NCBI RefSeq assembly: GCF_019334805.1
Contig: NZ_CP079822.1
Location: 1,798,001 to 1,862,000 of the forward strand
Direction of reading: 5' to 3'
DNA from: Rothia mucilaginosa
Lineage (GTDB): Bacteria; Actinomycetota; Actinomycetes; Actinomycetales; Micrococcaceae
Length of the DNA stretch: 64,000 bases
Position numbers and translations under genes: made by a program. Below are positions 16,988 to 26,250 of this stretch, piece after piece. The notes under the pieces were generated by a model. It was not told the DNA's origin. It was given only the letters and a program-made list of their open reading frames with translations, and ran no database searches. Position 1 is the stretch's first letter; every line of letters begins with the position of its first letter.

Positions 16988-18253
16988 CTAGACGCTCTCA
17001 CGCGAAGCATGATGCTGCAACACCGCACCCGCAGCAACCGCATCCCGCTGAGCCCGCGCCGCACGAGCCTTAGCCCGCGCCTGATGCTGACGCTGACGAC
17101 GCAACTCATCACGCCCATCAATACGCATCTTCTTATCCACCGCATCCATTGACCGGTGACGCACAAACCGGCAGGACGCGCCCTCAGCCGGCTGCGTAGT
17201 CTCCGTGAGCGTATCCAACACAGCCTTCAATGCATGACGGCTCGCTGCCGTCAACGCATCACGACTCGTACCGCCACGAACACCCACCGTACGCTTCGGC
17301 GTGAACAACACACTCGCCCCACGCGGAACACCGCGATACTCAGCGAACGACACCGGATCCACGCCCAGACGCTTAGCCATCACCTCAATAGCCGGCGGAT
17401 TCTGATCCACGCACACGAACTTACGACCCAGCTGAGCTGCCGCCGCACCCGTAGAACCAGAACCAGCGAAGAAATCCAACACCCAATCACCCGGGCGGGA
17501 ACTCGCCGCAATCATACGACGCAACAAACCCGTAGGCTTCTGCGTAGGATACCCCGTCTTCTCCTTACCCGTCGGCGACACAATAGTATGCCACCACACA
17601 TCAGTAGGGAGCTTACCGCGAGAAGCCTTCTCCTCAGTCACCAAACCGGGAGCCATATACGGTTCACGATCAACCTCCGCAGTATTGAAGTAATAGCTAC
17701 GGTGATCCTTCGCGTACACCAAAATATTGTCGTGCTTCGTCGGCCAGCGGCGCGTAGACTTCGCACCGTAGTCATAAGCCCAAATCAGCTCATTAATGAA
17801 GTTCTCACGACCAAAAATCATGTCGCACATAATCTTCACATAATGAACCTCACGCCAATCCAGGTGCAGGTACAGGGTGCCGTCCTGCGCAAGCAGACGA
17901 TGCGCCTGCTCAATACGCGGCGCTAGGAACGCCCAATAATCCTCAAACGAGTCGTTATAGCTCGCCAGAGTCTGCAGGGTGCTCGAATAGCTCTTGCCCT
18001 TAAAACCGGTGCGGTCACCCTTTTCAGAAGCCTCCGCGCTCAAGGTGCGGCGCGTCTGCTTCTTACCCGTATTGAACGGCGGGTCAATGTAAATCACGGT
18101 GAACGCACCATCGGGCAGCTCACGCAGATACTCCAGGTTATCTGCCTGCACCAGCAGCGACGGGCCCTGCGGATCGAAAACAGCCGAATCCGCGGGGTGC
18201 GCCTCAGCAGCAGGGGAGGGCGCGGCAGACGCCGGGGATGCTGAAATACCCAA
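16988..18253 (-). CDS. Orphan DNA methyltransferase (N6-adenine/N4-cytosine type)
   Basis: A 421-residue site-specific amino-methyltransferase using S-adenosylmethionine. The catalytic motif IV, YIDPPFNTG (about residues 54-62), precedes the cofactor motif I, DFFAGSGSTG (about residue 255), which is the beta-class order. GYPTQKPTGLLRRMI lies between. The C-terminal ~100 residues are basic and Ala/Arg-rich with no recognised domain. The start is a TTG at 18253, eight bases after the DEAD-box stop; no better start precedes the conserved LLVQADNLEYL. No endonuclease gene is adjacent, so the role may be regulatory or protective. It borders the island. Confidence 0.85.
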   Translation of the reverse strand: MGISASPASAAPSPAAEAHPADSAVFDPQGPSLLVQADNLEYLRELPDGAFTVIYIDPPFNTGKKQTRRTLSAEASEKGDRTGFKGKSYSSTLQTLASYNDSFEDYWAFLAPRIEQAHRLLAQDGTLYLHLDWREVHYVKIMCDMIFGRENFINELIWAYDYGAKSTRRWPTKHDNILVYAKDHRSYYFNTAEVDREPYMAPGLVTEEKASRGKLPTDVWWHTIVSPTGKEKTGYPTQKPTGLLRRMIAASSRPGDWVLDFFAGSGSTGAAAAQLGRKFVCVDQNPPAIEVMAKRLGVDPVSFAEYRGVPRGASVLFTPKRTVGVRGGTSRDALTAASRHALKAVLDTLTETTQPAEGASCRFVRHRSMDAVDKKMRIDGRDELRRQRQHQARAKARAARAQRDAVAAGAVLQHHASRESV

Positions 18254-18261
18254 CCCCGGCC

Positions 18262-19989
18262 CTAGCCTTCAGAACCAGCACGGTCAGCGCCACGGCCCTT
18301 ACCGCGAGAGCCCTCAGCACGGGAGCCTTCAGTACGCGAGCCTTCAGAGCGGCGGCGGGTGCGGCGGCGACCCTCACCCTCCACCGGCTGACCCTCAACA
18401 CGGCGGGTACGGCGACGCTGACGAGGCGCACGCTCAGAACGCTCCGAAGAACGTTCGGTACGCTCGGATGCGCCCTGCTCGTTACGCTCTGCACGCTCGG
18501 AACGCTCAGTGCGCTTGCGGCCCTCGGAGCGGCTACGGCGCTCGCCGCGGCCCTCACCGGAACGACCTTCACGACCACCGTCACGGGAGCCGCGGGAACG
18601 GCGCGAGCCCTTCTCACCGTCACGACCGCCAGAACGACCGCCGTCGCGGCCACCGCGAGAACGAGCCGGGCGGCCATCACGAGAATCACGGGCGCTCTCA
18701 AAGAACTCATCGCCCATGCCCTCAGCCACACGCTCCTCACGCGGCAGACGGCCCTTGGTGCCAAGCGGAATGTTCAGGTCGTAGAACAGGTGCTCAGAGG
18801 AAGAGTAGGTCTCAACCGGCTCGGGAACACCCAGCTCCAGGGCGTCGTTAATGACCTTCCAGCGCGGCAGGTCATCCCAGTCGACCAGGGTCACAGCGGT
18901 ACCCTCATTGCCCGCACGGCCGGTACGGCCGGTACGGTGCAGGTAGGTCTTCTCATCCTCGGGCACACGGTGGTTAATCACGTGGGTCACGTCTTCAACG
19001 TCAATACCGCGAGCCGCCACGTCGGTCGCGACCAGAATATCGACCTTGCCGGAGCGGAACGCCTTCAGCGCCTGCTCACGCGCAACCTGGTTCAGGTCAC
19101 CGTGCAGGGGAGCGGCAGCGAAGCCACGGTTCACCAGCTCCTCCGCCACGCGGGCAGCGTCACGCTTGGTCTTGGTGAAGATGACGGTACGGCCGCGGCC
19201 GGTAGCGCGCAGAATGCGGCCAATCATCTCGTCCTTGTCCAGGTGGTGCGCACGGTAGACGACCTGGCGGATCGACGCCTTAGTCTTCGAGGCGTCCTCG
19301 GGGTCAGCGGCGCTAATGCGCATGGGCTTGGTCATGTACTGGCGTGCCATCGCAATGACCGGGCCGGGCATGGTTGCGGAGAACAGCATGCTCTGGCGGT
19401 CCTCCGGCAGGTAGCTGAGAATCTTCTCAACCGACGGCTGGAAACCCAAATCCAGCATCTCGTCCGCCTCATCGAGGACCACGATCTTAACCTGCTTCAG
19501 GTTCAGGAAACCCTGCTGGTACAGGTCGATAATGCGGCCGGGGGTACCCACCGCAACCTCCAGGCCGCGGCGCAGCAGCTCAGCCTGAGGCTCAATCGGC
19601 ACACCACCGTACAGGGTGGCGACGCGGGCGTTGCGCAGCTTCGCAGCAATCGCCAGGTCCTCACCCACCTGAATGGCAAGCTCACGGGTCGGAACCAGAA
19701 TCAGCGCCTGAGGTGCGCCGGGGTACTCCAAATCAGCCCAACCCTCATCGTCGCGGCCGACCACACGCTGAATGGTGGGCAGACCGAAGCCGAGGGTCTT
19801 ACCGGTACCGGTCTTCGCCTGACCAATGATGTCCTGGCCAGACAGAGCCACGGGAAGAGTCAGCTCCTGGATGGGGAAGGGAGAGGTAATGCCAACCGCC
19901 GCGAGGGCGTCGCTAATATCCTGGCGAACGCCGAAGTCGGCGAAGGACTTTGCAGTCTGAGTGGTTTCCTGCGTGTTCGTTTCAGTCAC
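18262..19989 (-). CDS. DEAD-box ATP-dependent RNA helicase
   Basis: A 575-residue RNA helicase for RNA unwinding in ribosome assembly or mRNA turnover. Motifs in order: Q motif around FPIQELTLP, AKTGTGKT, PTRELAIQ, VLDEADEM, SAT, FTKTKRDA, ATDVAARGIDV and HRTGRTGRAG. The C-terminal ~170 residues are a basic, disordered Arg/Gly/Ser/Glu-rich tail likely to bind RNA. I start at the GTG at 19989 (VTETNTQ). The frame stays open to an ATG at 20172, which would add 61 Arg-rich residues including three repeats; this is less likely. The ribosome site is weak. The methyltransferase follows eight bases later. Confidence 0.92.
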   Translation of the reverse strand: MTETNTQETTQTAKSFADFGVRQDISDALAAVGITSPFPIQELTLPVALSGQDIIGQAKTGTGKTLGFGLPTIQRVVGRDDEGWADLEYPGAPQALILVPTRELAIQVGEDLAIAAKLRNARVATLYGGVPIEPQAELLRRGLEVAVGTPGRIIDLYQQGFLNLKQVKIVVLDEADEMLDLGFQPSVEKILSYLPEDRQSMLFSATMPGPVIAMARQYMTKPMRISAADPEDASKTKASIRQVVYRAHHLDKDEMIGRILRATGRGRTVIFTKTKRDAARVAEELVNRGFAAAPLHGDLNQVAREQALKAFRSGKVDILVATDVAARGIDVEDVTHVINHRVPEDEKTYLHRTGRTGRAGNEGTAVTLVDWDDLPRWKVINDALELGVPEPVETYSSSEHLFYDLNIPLGTKGRLPREERVAEGMGDEFFESARDSRDGRPARSRGGRDGGRSGGRDGEKGSRRSRGSRDGGREGRSGEGRGERRSRSEGRKRTERSERAERNEQGASERTERSSERSERAPRQRRRTRRVEGQPVEGEGRRRTRRRSEGSRTEGSRAEGSRGKGRGADRAGSEG

Positions 19990-20391
19990 TGGACCGTATC
20001 TTTCTACCCCTGTTCGGGGTGTGTTTCTCCCCGTAACGGGGGTGTGCCAGCCAGCGCCCCAACGGTGGAGGCGGTGACGGGCGGGCGTCGAAAGCCGGCC
20101 GCGGGAAATTCTTACACGGGAAATTCTTACAGGGGAAATTCTTGCCGAGACGCCGCCTGCACGCATGGTCAATGCACATGGTTAGTGCTCATGGTTATTC
20201 ATGATGAGAAGGCGGTGCAGCCTCGGGGTCTTGAAAGGGGTACGACCGGTCATTCACTTAACCCCTCAATATTAACCCGGATTTGCTTCCGGCGCACCCC
20301 CGACCGGTTGTGGTGTGCGCCCGTGATGGGCGATATACCGCCCCAAAACCGGGTGTCGCGAGGTTTTCGCACGGGCGGTTTAAAACGCAAA
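19990..20391 (-). other. Long 5' region of the DEAD-box helicase gene
   Basis: About 400 bases with no separate gene. Next to the start are two small hairpins, ACCCC/GGGGT (20006-20020) and CCCCGT/ACGGGG (20029-20041), then a triple 15-bp repeat at 20103. The long structured leader suits autoregulation or cold control, as known for some DEAD-box mRNAs, but that is inference. Confidence 0.5.
20103..20147. repeat. Three 15-bp tandem repeats in the helicase leader
   Basis: GGGAAATTCTTACAC, GGGAAATTCTTACAG and GGGAAATTCTTGCCG are head-to-tail. The period is a multiple of three and would encode an RISxV repeat if the helicase started further upstream. Confidence 0.85.
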
Positions 20392-20483
20392 CCCCCGCAT
20401 CCGGCACGGCGTAACCGTACGGCGCATACAGCGCACGCACACAGCGCATACAGCGCGGTTACGCATCATTGCGGATGCGGGGG
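20392..20483 (-). terminator. Large nested hairpin after DUF3107
   Basis: CCCCCGCATCCG (20392-20403) pairs with CGGATGCGGGGG (20472-20483). Inside, GCGTAACCG (20409-20417) pairs with CGGTTACGC (20456-20464), and the core repeats GCGCATACAGCGC twice. It lies 38 bases downstream of the DUF3107 stop, so a terminator role is likely, though it is unusually elaborate. Confidence 0.6.
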
Positions 20484-20520
20484 AAAGCTCAAGCTAAAGG
20501 GTAAACAGCTACCGAACTAA

Positions 20521-20748
20521 TTAGGCGCCGATACCGAAACCAACGTGACGCTTAGCGTCGGAGCCCAGCTCAACGTAGCCGATCTGAGCGCCAGAAATCA
20601 GGGTGGTGTTGCCCTTATCGTCCATAATCTGCAGCAGCGAGCCATCCTCAATAGCCTTCGAGACCTTCTCCATGAGGATTTCCTTAGCCTCACTGGTCTC
20701 AACAATAATTTCACGAGCAATGTGGCGAACGCCAATCTTGATTTCCAT
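20521..20748 (-). CDS. DUF3107 protein
   Basis: A 75-residue protein of the actinobacterial DUF3107 family: MEIKIGVRHIAREIIVET, then an Ala/Glu helix, and LLQIMDDKGNTTLISGAQIGYVELG. It is small and soluble, an alpha/beta fold without visible catalytic residues. The start at 20748 has GAGGAG four bases upstream. It is transcribed alone toward the DEAD-box gene and ends in the nested hairpin. Function is unknown. Confidence 0.88.
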   Translation of the reverse strand: MEIKIGVRHIAREIIVETSEAKEILMEKVSKAIEDGSLLQIMDDKGNTTLISGAQIGYVELGSDAKRHVGFGIGA

Positions 20749-20948
20749 GAGTCTCCTCGCAGAATAGTCCGGCGCCGCTATGCGCGCGCCCGGAAAGAAA
20801 CTTACCTTACTTAGCTTCTACTCTAGCGCGATTGCGCCCGTCGGCATCGTGAACGGGCGGTACTTCGCCGGGGGCTAATAAAATACTCGCCGCCGGATGC
20901 GTGAAAATGCGAGCGAAAACGCCGGGAAGAGCGGGGGAGCGCAGGCTC

Positions 20949-22211
20949 TTAAGAGTCCTCCACCTGAATACCGTAGAGAGTCTCCAGCGCCTGCACGTAA
21001 TCCTCCGTGCGGCCCTCAGCCGCAAGCTTCTTGGCGCGCACCGTCGGGGTGTGCAGCAGAGACTTCACCATGCGGCGCATCGCCAGCTCAAACTGCTCCG
21101 TCGCCGCACCGCAACCAAATTGGCTACGCACCTTCTCCAGCTCGGAATCCAGCACGTCCATGGTGTGCGAGCGCAACGCAACAATCGCGGAGTCAATCGT
21201 GCGGGAACGCTGACGAGACAGGAACGCCGTAAGCTCAGACTCCACGATGCGCGTAGCCGTCGCCACGGACTCTTCGGTTTCCTCGGGCGCGGCAAGGCGC
21301 ACCGATTCGAGGGTGATCAGCTCAACGTTCGGCAGGTCAGCGACCGAGGGGTCAAAGTCACGCGAAAGCGCCAGGTCGAGGATCGTGTGGTGACCGCCCG
21401 GAATCTGCTCGGGAAGCAGCGGATCGGAGCCGCCGGAGCAACCAATAATGACGTCGGCAGAAGCCATCGCCTGCTCCATGCCGTCCACCGGCACCGCAGA
21501 AACCTCGCGCTTTGCCGCGAACTCGGCGGCACGACCTGAACGGGAATTGACCCAAATATCGGTGCAACCGCGCTCGCGCAGAGCCGCAATGGTCGCGCCC
21601 GCGTAAGCACCCGTACCAAAAATCAGGGCGCGGCGGGTTGCCCAATCCTTTTCGGCAACCTCATCCGCAAGATCGAGGGCAACAGACACAATCGAGCGGC
21701 CCTGAGCGCCAAGCGCCGTATGCTGACCCACCTGACGAGCGGTATGCGCCGCATGCTCAAATAGCTGAACCAGCTCACCGGGAAGGGGCACGCCGTCCTC
21801 TTGTGCCTTTGCCTGCGCGGCGGCCAGGGCGCGGCGCACCTGACCGGCGATTTCACGCTCGCCAACCACGGCAGATTCCAGGCCGGAGGCGACCGTCAGC
21901 AGGTGGCGTGCGGCCTCATCATCGGCGTACACATCGAAGCTGGAATTGACCAGTTCTTTGTCTAGCCCGGAGGCGCGCGCAATAGAGTCGACAATCAGCT
22001 CACGAAGCATAGGCACATGCGCGGATACGTGTAGCTGAACATACATTTCAAGACGGTTACAGGTGGCAAGAACGACTGCACCCTTCACACCCAGCTGACG
22101 CGCCATATCGCTCGCCAGAACATCGGGTACGCCGGAGGCACCGGCGCTCAACGCAGCGACGGTGGTCAGATCAACGGTGTGGTGCGATGCCACAAATGCA
22201 TAAGTACTCAC
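20949..22211 (-). CDS. hemA: Glutamyl-tRNA reductase
   Basis: NADPH-dependent reduction of glutamyl-tRNA(Glu) to glutamate-1-semialdehyde, the first committed step of the C5 route to haem. Catalytic Cys51 lies in LATCNRLEMYV. GEREIAGQVRRAL and HTARQVGQHTALG follow, then an NADP fold (FGTGAYAGATIAAL) and a C-terminal dimerisation helix. Of 420 residues, normal length. The start is GTG at 22211; upstream TATGAT lies nine bases away and no ribosome site is evident. It is divergent from hemE, so one intergenic region controls both arms of the haem cluster. Confidence 0.95.
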   Translation of the reverse strand: MSTYAFVASHHTVDLTTVAALSAGASGVPDVLASDMARQLGVKGAVVLATCNRLEMYVQLHVSAHVPMLRELIVDSIARASGLDKELVNSSFDVYADDEAARHLLTVASGLESAVVGEREIAGQVRRALAAAQAKAQEDGVPLPGELVQLFEHAAHTARQVGQHTALGAQGRSIVSVALDLADEVAEKDWATRRALIFGTGAYAGATIAALRERGCTDIWVNSRSGRAAEFAAKREVSAVPVDGMEQAMASADVIIGCSGGSDPLLPEQIPGGHHTILDLALSRDFDPSVADLPNVELITLESVRLAAPEETEESVATATRIVESELTAFLSRQRSRTIDSAIVALRSHTMDVLDSELEKVRSQFGCGAATEQFELAMRRMVKSLLHTPTVRAKKLAAEGRTEDYVQALETLYGIQVEDS

Positions 22212-22433
22212 TAGAGATTAATCATAACCACGCCGACTAAGCCCCTGTAAAGCTCATAGAACCTAAGTTCCATCATCGTAGGGGGCAAGAAAATCTGCGC
22301 GGTGGGGGATGCGGGCACGAAGAGTAGGCATGAACTAAGGTGTCCCTCACTGCTAAGAAAGCCATCATTAGGTAAGAGTCACCATGACATAGTGTCGCAA
22401 AAACGCCCACATAAACCTGTCACACTAGAGACT

Positions 22434-23630
22434 ATGAGCGAAAACCAGCACACCACCCCCGCATCGGAAAAGGGCCCCGCGTCGGCACAGGGCACCGCAC
22501 AGGCACCCGCCCTGCCCGCACACCCCACCGACGCCCAGCGACCCCTGCTCACCGACGAGCAGCTCGCACACCTACCCGCCAACCACCCCCTGCGCGCAGG
22601 CACCACCGCCGACTCGCCCATGCTCCGCGCCCTCACCGGCCGCCCCTCCAGCCACCGACCCGTCTGGTTCATGCGCCAGGCAGGCCGCTCCCTGCCCGAA
22701 TACCGCCAGGTACGCGAAGGCATCCCCATGCTGGATGCCTGCCTCACCCCCGAGCTCGCCGCAGAAATCACCGTGCAGCCCGTCCGCCGCCACAAGGTCG
22801 ACGCCGGCATCTTCTTCTCCGACATCGTCATCCCCATGAAGCTCGCGGGCGTCAACGTCGACATCGTGCCCGGTAGGGGCCCCGTGCTCGATCAGCCCGT
22901 ACGCACCCTCGACGAGGTGCGCGCCCTGCCCGAACTCAAAGACAGCGACCTCGACCCCATCCGCGAAGCCGTCGCCGCCACCGTAGAAATGCTCGGCGAC
23001 ACCCCGCTCATAGGCTTCGCTGGAGCCCCCTTCACCGTCGCCGCCTACATGGTCGAAGGCGGCCCCTCCCGCGACCACCTGCGCCCGCGCACCATGATGC
23101 ACGCCGACCCCGCCGCCTGGCACGAACTCGCCGCCTGGGCAGCCCGCACCGCAGGCCAGTTCCTCCGCGCGCAGATCGAGGCTGGCGCATCCGCCGTGCA
23201 GCTCTTTGACTCCTGGGCTGGTTCCCTCGGCGAAGGCGACTACCGCCGCTACGTGCAGGCGCACTCCGCAACCGCTCTCGACGCGGTGCGCGAATACGGT
23301 GTGCCGCGCATCCACTTCGGCACCGGCACCACCGCCCTGCTGCCCGCCATGCACGAAGCCGGCGCAGACGTCATCGGCGTGGACTACCGCCTGCCGCTCT
23401 CGGCAGCGAATACCCTGCTCAACGGCGCCGTACCCCTGCAGGGCAACATCGACCCGGCACTGCTCGCCGCAGGCAGCGAAAACCTCTACGCACACGTAGA
23501 CGAGGTCCTCGCAGAAGGCAACGCCGCCCCCTCGCACGTGGTCAACCTCGGCCACGGCGTACCCCCGACCACCGACCCGCAGGTGCTCACCGACCTCGTG
23601 GCATACATCCACGAGAAAACGGCGAACTAA
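22434..23630 (+). CDS. hemE: Uroporphyrinogen decarboxylase
   Basis: Converts uroporphyrinogen III to coproporphyrinogen III by four decarboxylations. The signature RPVWFMRQAGRSLPEYR is near residue 65-80. The catalytic Asp is in FFSDIVIP, and GFAGAPFTVAAYMVEGG, FDSWAG and HFGTGT follow; 398 residues. I start at the ATG at 22434 (MSENQHTT); an upstream ATG at 22302 would add 44 residues without family similarity. The ~40-residue leader is Ala/Pro/Thr-rich. It is the first forward gene of the haem cluster, divergent from hemA, 130 bases before hemY. Confidence 0.95.
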   Translation: MSENQHTTPASEKGPASAQGTAQAPALPAHPTDAQRPLLTDEQLAHLPANHPLRAGTTADSPMLRALTGRPSSHRPVWFMRQAGRSLPEYRQVREGIPMLDACLTPELAAEITVQPVRRHKVDAGIFFSDIVIPMKLAGVNVDIVPGRGPVLDQPVRTLDEVRALPELKDSDLDPIREAVAATVEMLGDTPLIGFAGAPFTVAAYMVEGGPSRDHLRPRTMMHADPAAWHELAAWAARTAGQFLRAQIEAGASAVQLFDSWAGSLGEGDYRRYVQAHSATALDAVREYGVPRIHFGTGTTALLPAMHEAGADVIGVDYRLPLSAANTLLNGAVPLQGNIDPALLAAGSENLYAHVDEVLAEGNAAPSHVVNLGHGVPPTTDPQVLTDLVAYIHEKTAN

Positions 23631-23760
23631 AGCGACGGACCCGCGGGGCTAACACATATCAGCACCGCAGGATACCGCCCCCAAAGCACCAATCCCAGCA
23701 CACGCTGATAGAGCACAACGCCACCGGGCAGACCCGCTGACAGACCAAAGGAGAACCACC

Positions 23761-25311
23761 ATGGGCCACACCAACCAGGCACCGTACCGCACCGCACAGG
23801 TCAGTTCCTCCGCCGCGCCCCAGAACGCACGAGCTTTCACCCGCAACGAGAAGGCACCCACCGTCATCGTCATCGGCGGCGGCCCCTCCGGCCTGATCTC
23901 CGCACGCCGCCTCGCCGCAGCCGGTATGCGCGTCACCCTGCTCGAACAGCGTTACCACCTTGGCGGTGCCGTTGGTGCCCACGAAGTTGGCGGCCTTCTG
24001 CTGGACTCCGGCGCAGAATCCTTCGCAACCCGCAGCCCCATTGTCAGCGACCTCGTCAAGGAACTCGGCCTGGGCGACCAGATCGTCACCCCCAACTCCT
24101 ACGGCTCCTGGCTGTACCTGCCGCAGGGCGCCCGTCGCACCCCCAGCACCGGCATCATGGGCATCCCCGGCAATGTGAACGATAAGTCGCTGATCCCCGT
24201 CATCGGTAAGAACGGTCTGCGCCGCGCCCAGGTGGACAAGTTCCTGCCCGTCTCCGCAGGCGAGAACGCGAAGACCCTCGGTGAGCTCGTGCGCATCCGC
24301 ATGGGCCAGAAAGTGCTCGACAACCTCGTCGCACCCGTCGTGTCCGGCGTGTACTCCACCCACCCCGATAAGCTCGACGTCGATGCGACCATCCCCGGTC
24401 TGCGCGAAGCCTTCCGCAAGCACCGCTCCCTCGCCGCCGCAGCGCACGCTTTCCGCTCGGCAGCCCCCGCAGGCTCACAGGTCGCCGGTATTGTGGGCGG
24501 CATGAACCAGCTCTCCGAACGTCTCGTCGAAGACCTGTACGCCGCCGGTGTTCGCATCGTCACCGGATTCGACGTCATCGCCGTTGACCGTGACGAATCC
24601 ACCGGCCAGTGGTTCATCATCCAGCGCCACACCACCGACGGCGAAAACACCCCCCTCTACGCCGACTACCTGGTGCTCGCCACCGACGGCCCGACCGTGG
24701 CACGACTCATCGGCCCGCACGTCTCCACCGCACTACCCGCCCTGGAACCCGGCCCCGAAGTCGCCCTCGTCACCCTCGTCGTTGATGCCCCCGCCTTGGA
24801 CAAGCACCCCCGCGGTACCGGCCTGCTCGTCTCCGAAGAAGCCACCGCCGTACGCGCCAAGGCACTCACCCACGCCACCGCCAAATGGCAGTGGGTCGCC
24901 GAGGCCGCAGGCCCCGGACGCCACGTTGTGCGCCTCTCCTACGGCCGCGGCGGCGAAGACTCCCGCTTCTCCGAAGTCGCCCTCGCAGACGAGCAGCTCA
25001 TCACCCTCGCCCTGCGCGACGCAAGCCGCATGATGGACGTAGCCCTCACCCACAACAACCTCGTTGACGCGGACGTCGTACGCTGGCGCGGTGTACTACC
25101 CGCCTCCACCCCCGGCCACCGCGACCGAGTCAAGGAATTCCGCGAACGCGCCAGCGAACTCGGAACCCTCAGCACCGTCGGCTCCTGGGCGGCAGGCTCC
25201 GGCCTGGTCTTAACCGTCAAAGACACCTACGAACAGATCGACCGCCTCATCTACCACGCGGCACAGGACTGGGAAGGCGTCACCGCACCCAAGGCCGCAA
25301 CCGCCAAGTAG
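23761..25311 (+). CDS. hemY: Coproporphyrinogen III oxidase (HemY/CgoX)
   Basis: FAD-dependent oxidation of coproporphyrinogen III to coproporphyrin III in the coproporphyrin-dependent pathway. The FAD dinucleotide motif VIVIGGGPSGLISARRLA starts about residue 37, followed by VTLLEQRYHLGGAV; SGAESFATR is typical of the family. The C-terminus carries a late FAD segment (VGSWAAGSGLVLTVKDTYEQ). Of 516 residues, slightly long because of a ~35-residue N-terminal leader. AAAGGAG lies before the ATG. Adjacency to hemQ and hemH, which define this route, supports the coproporphyrin rather than protoporphyrin activity. Confidence 0.92.
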   Translation: MGHTNQAPYRTAQVSSSAAPQNARAFTRNEKAPTVIVIGGGPSGLISARRLAAAGMRVTLLEQRYHLGGAVGAHEVGGLLLDSGAESFATRSPIVSDLVKELGLGDQIVTPNSYGSWLYLPQGARRTPSTGIMGIPGNVNDKSLIPVIGKNGLRRAQVDKFLPVSAGENAKTLGELVRIRMGQKVLDNLVAPVVSGVYSTHPDKLDVDATIPGLREAFRKHRSLAAAAHAFRSAAPAGSQVAGIVGGMNQLSERLVEDLYAAGVRIVTGFDVIAVDRDESTGQWFIIQRHTTDGENTPLYADYLVLATDGPTVARLIGPHVSTALPALEPGPEVALVTLVVDAPALDKHPRGTGLLVSEEATAVRAKALTHATAKWQWVAEAAGPGRHVVRLSYGRGGEDSRFSEVALADEQLITLALRDASRMMDVALTHNNLVDADVVRWRGVLPASTPGHRDRVKEFRERASELGTLSTVGSWAAGSGLVLTVKDTYEQIDRLIYHAAQDWEGVTAPKAATAK

Positions 25312-25428
25312 ACGGCGCAGCGGCGGCAGAAGCTCAGCCAGTAACTAGACCAAAAAATTGAGAAAACGCGCAGCTACGGAAGCCGCGCCTCCAGCACAGC
25401 GAACCCTCGCTGAAGAAAGGAACACACA

Positions 25429-26250
25429 ATGTCTCACGATCACGCAGCACACGGCCACGGCGGCGCACACGGCGCAGGTCAGGGCGGCTACACCCACGCA
25501 GGCCACGGCTACGGCGGCGCACCCAAGGGCTACGCAGTCCAGCACTCCGCAGCTGACGAGAACCGCCGCGGTCGCGAAGAAGGCGAAACCCTGCACTACG
25601 CCCTGTACACTGTGTTCGCACGCTCCGGCGCACGCCCCGCAGAGTCCAACACCGACGAGGCACGCGCCGAGTTCGAGAAGGTCGTAGAACAGCTCGCAGC
25701 AGAGGGCGTGACCCTGCGCGGCATCTACGACGTCTCCGCAATGCGCGACAACGCAGACGTCATGATCTGGACCCACGGCGCAACCCCCGAAAAGCTGCAG
25801 GCAGCAGTCCGCAAGATCCGCCGCACCGCACTCTTCGCAGGCACCACCATCGTCTGGTCCACCATGGGCGTACACCGCGAAGCAGAGTTCACCCGCAACC
25901 ACGCACCCGCCTACGCACGCGGCAAGGCACCCGAAGCATGGGTCTGCGTCTACCCCTTCGTACGCTCCTACGACTGGTACTACATGAACCCCGAACGCCG
26001 CGCAGAAATGCTCAAGAACCACGGCATGAAGGCAATCGACTTCCCGCAGGTTCTGGCAAACACCGTCGCAGCATTCGGCATGAACGACTACGAGTGGGTC
26101 CTCGCCCTCGAAGCACCCGAACTCGTTGACCTCGTCGACATGATGCGCCACTTCCGCAACACCGAGGCCCGCCTGCACGTGCGCGAGGAAACCCCCTTCT
26201 ACACCGGCCGCCGCATCGGCGCAGACGAAGTAGCAGAGGTTCTGGCGTGA
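25429..26250 (+). CDS. hemQ: Coproheme decarboxylase (HemQ/ChdC)
   Basis: Chlorite-dismutase-family enzyme that decarboxylates coproheme to haem b with peroxide, the last step of the pathway. After a ~35-residue N-terminal extension rich in His and Gly (HDHAAHGHGG, YTHAGHGYGG) the domain runs through LHYALYTVFAR, YDVSAMRDNADVMIW, YPFVRSYDWYYM with the catalytic-type Tyr, and MLKNHGMKAIDF with the probable proximal haem His. It is 273 residues. The His-rich extension is unlike most HemQ proteins and could bind metal. The stop overlaps the hemH start by four bases (GTGA), so the pair is translationally coupled. Confidence 0.93.
   Translation: MSHDHAAHGHGGAHGAGQGGYTHAGHGYGGAPKGYAVQHSAADENRRGREEGETLHYALYTVFARSGARPAESNTDEARAEFEKVVEQLAAEGVTLRGIYDVSAMRDNADVMIWTHGATPEKLQAAVRKIRRTALFAGTTIVWSTMGVHREAEFTRNHAPAYARGKAPEAWVCVYPFVRSYDWYYMNPERRAEMLKNHGMKAIDFPQVLANTVAAFGMNDYEWVLALEAPELVDLVDMMRHFRNTEARLHVREETPFYTGRRIGADEVAEVLA

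Noticed and set aside
18300..18700. Repetitive, arginine-codon-rich DNA that might suggest a repeat array
   Set aside because: It is the coding sequence of the helicase's RG/SE-rich tail, not a non-coding array.
18238..20520. 760-codon forward frame opposite the DEAD-box gene
   Set aside because: It is the complement of a secure helicase gene; Thr/Ala/Leu-rich with no motifs and no ribosome site.
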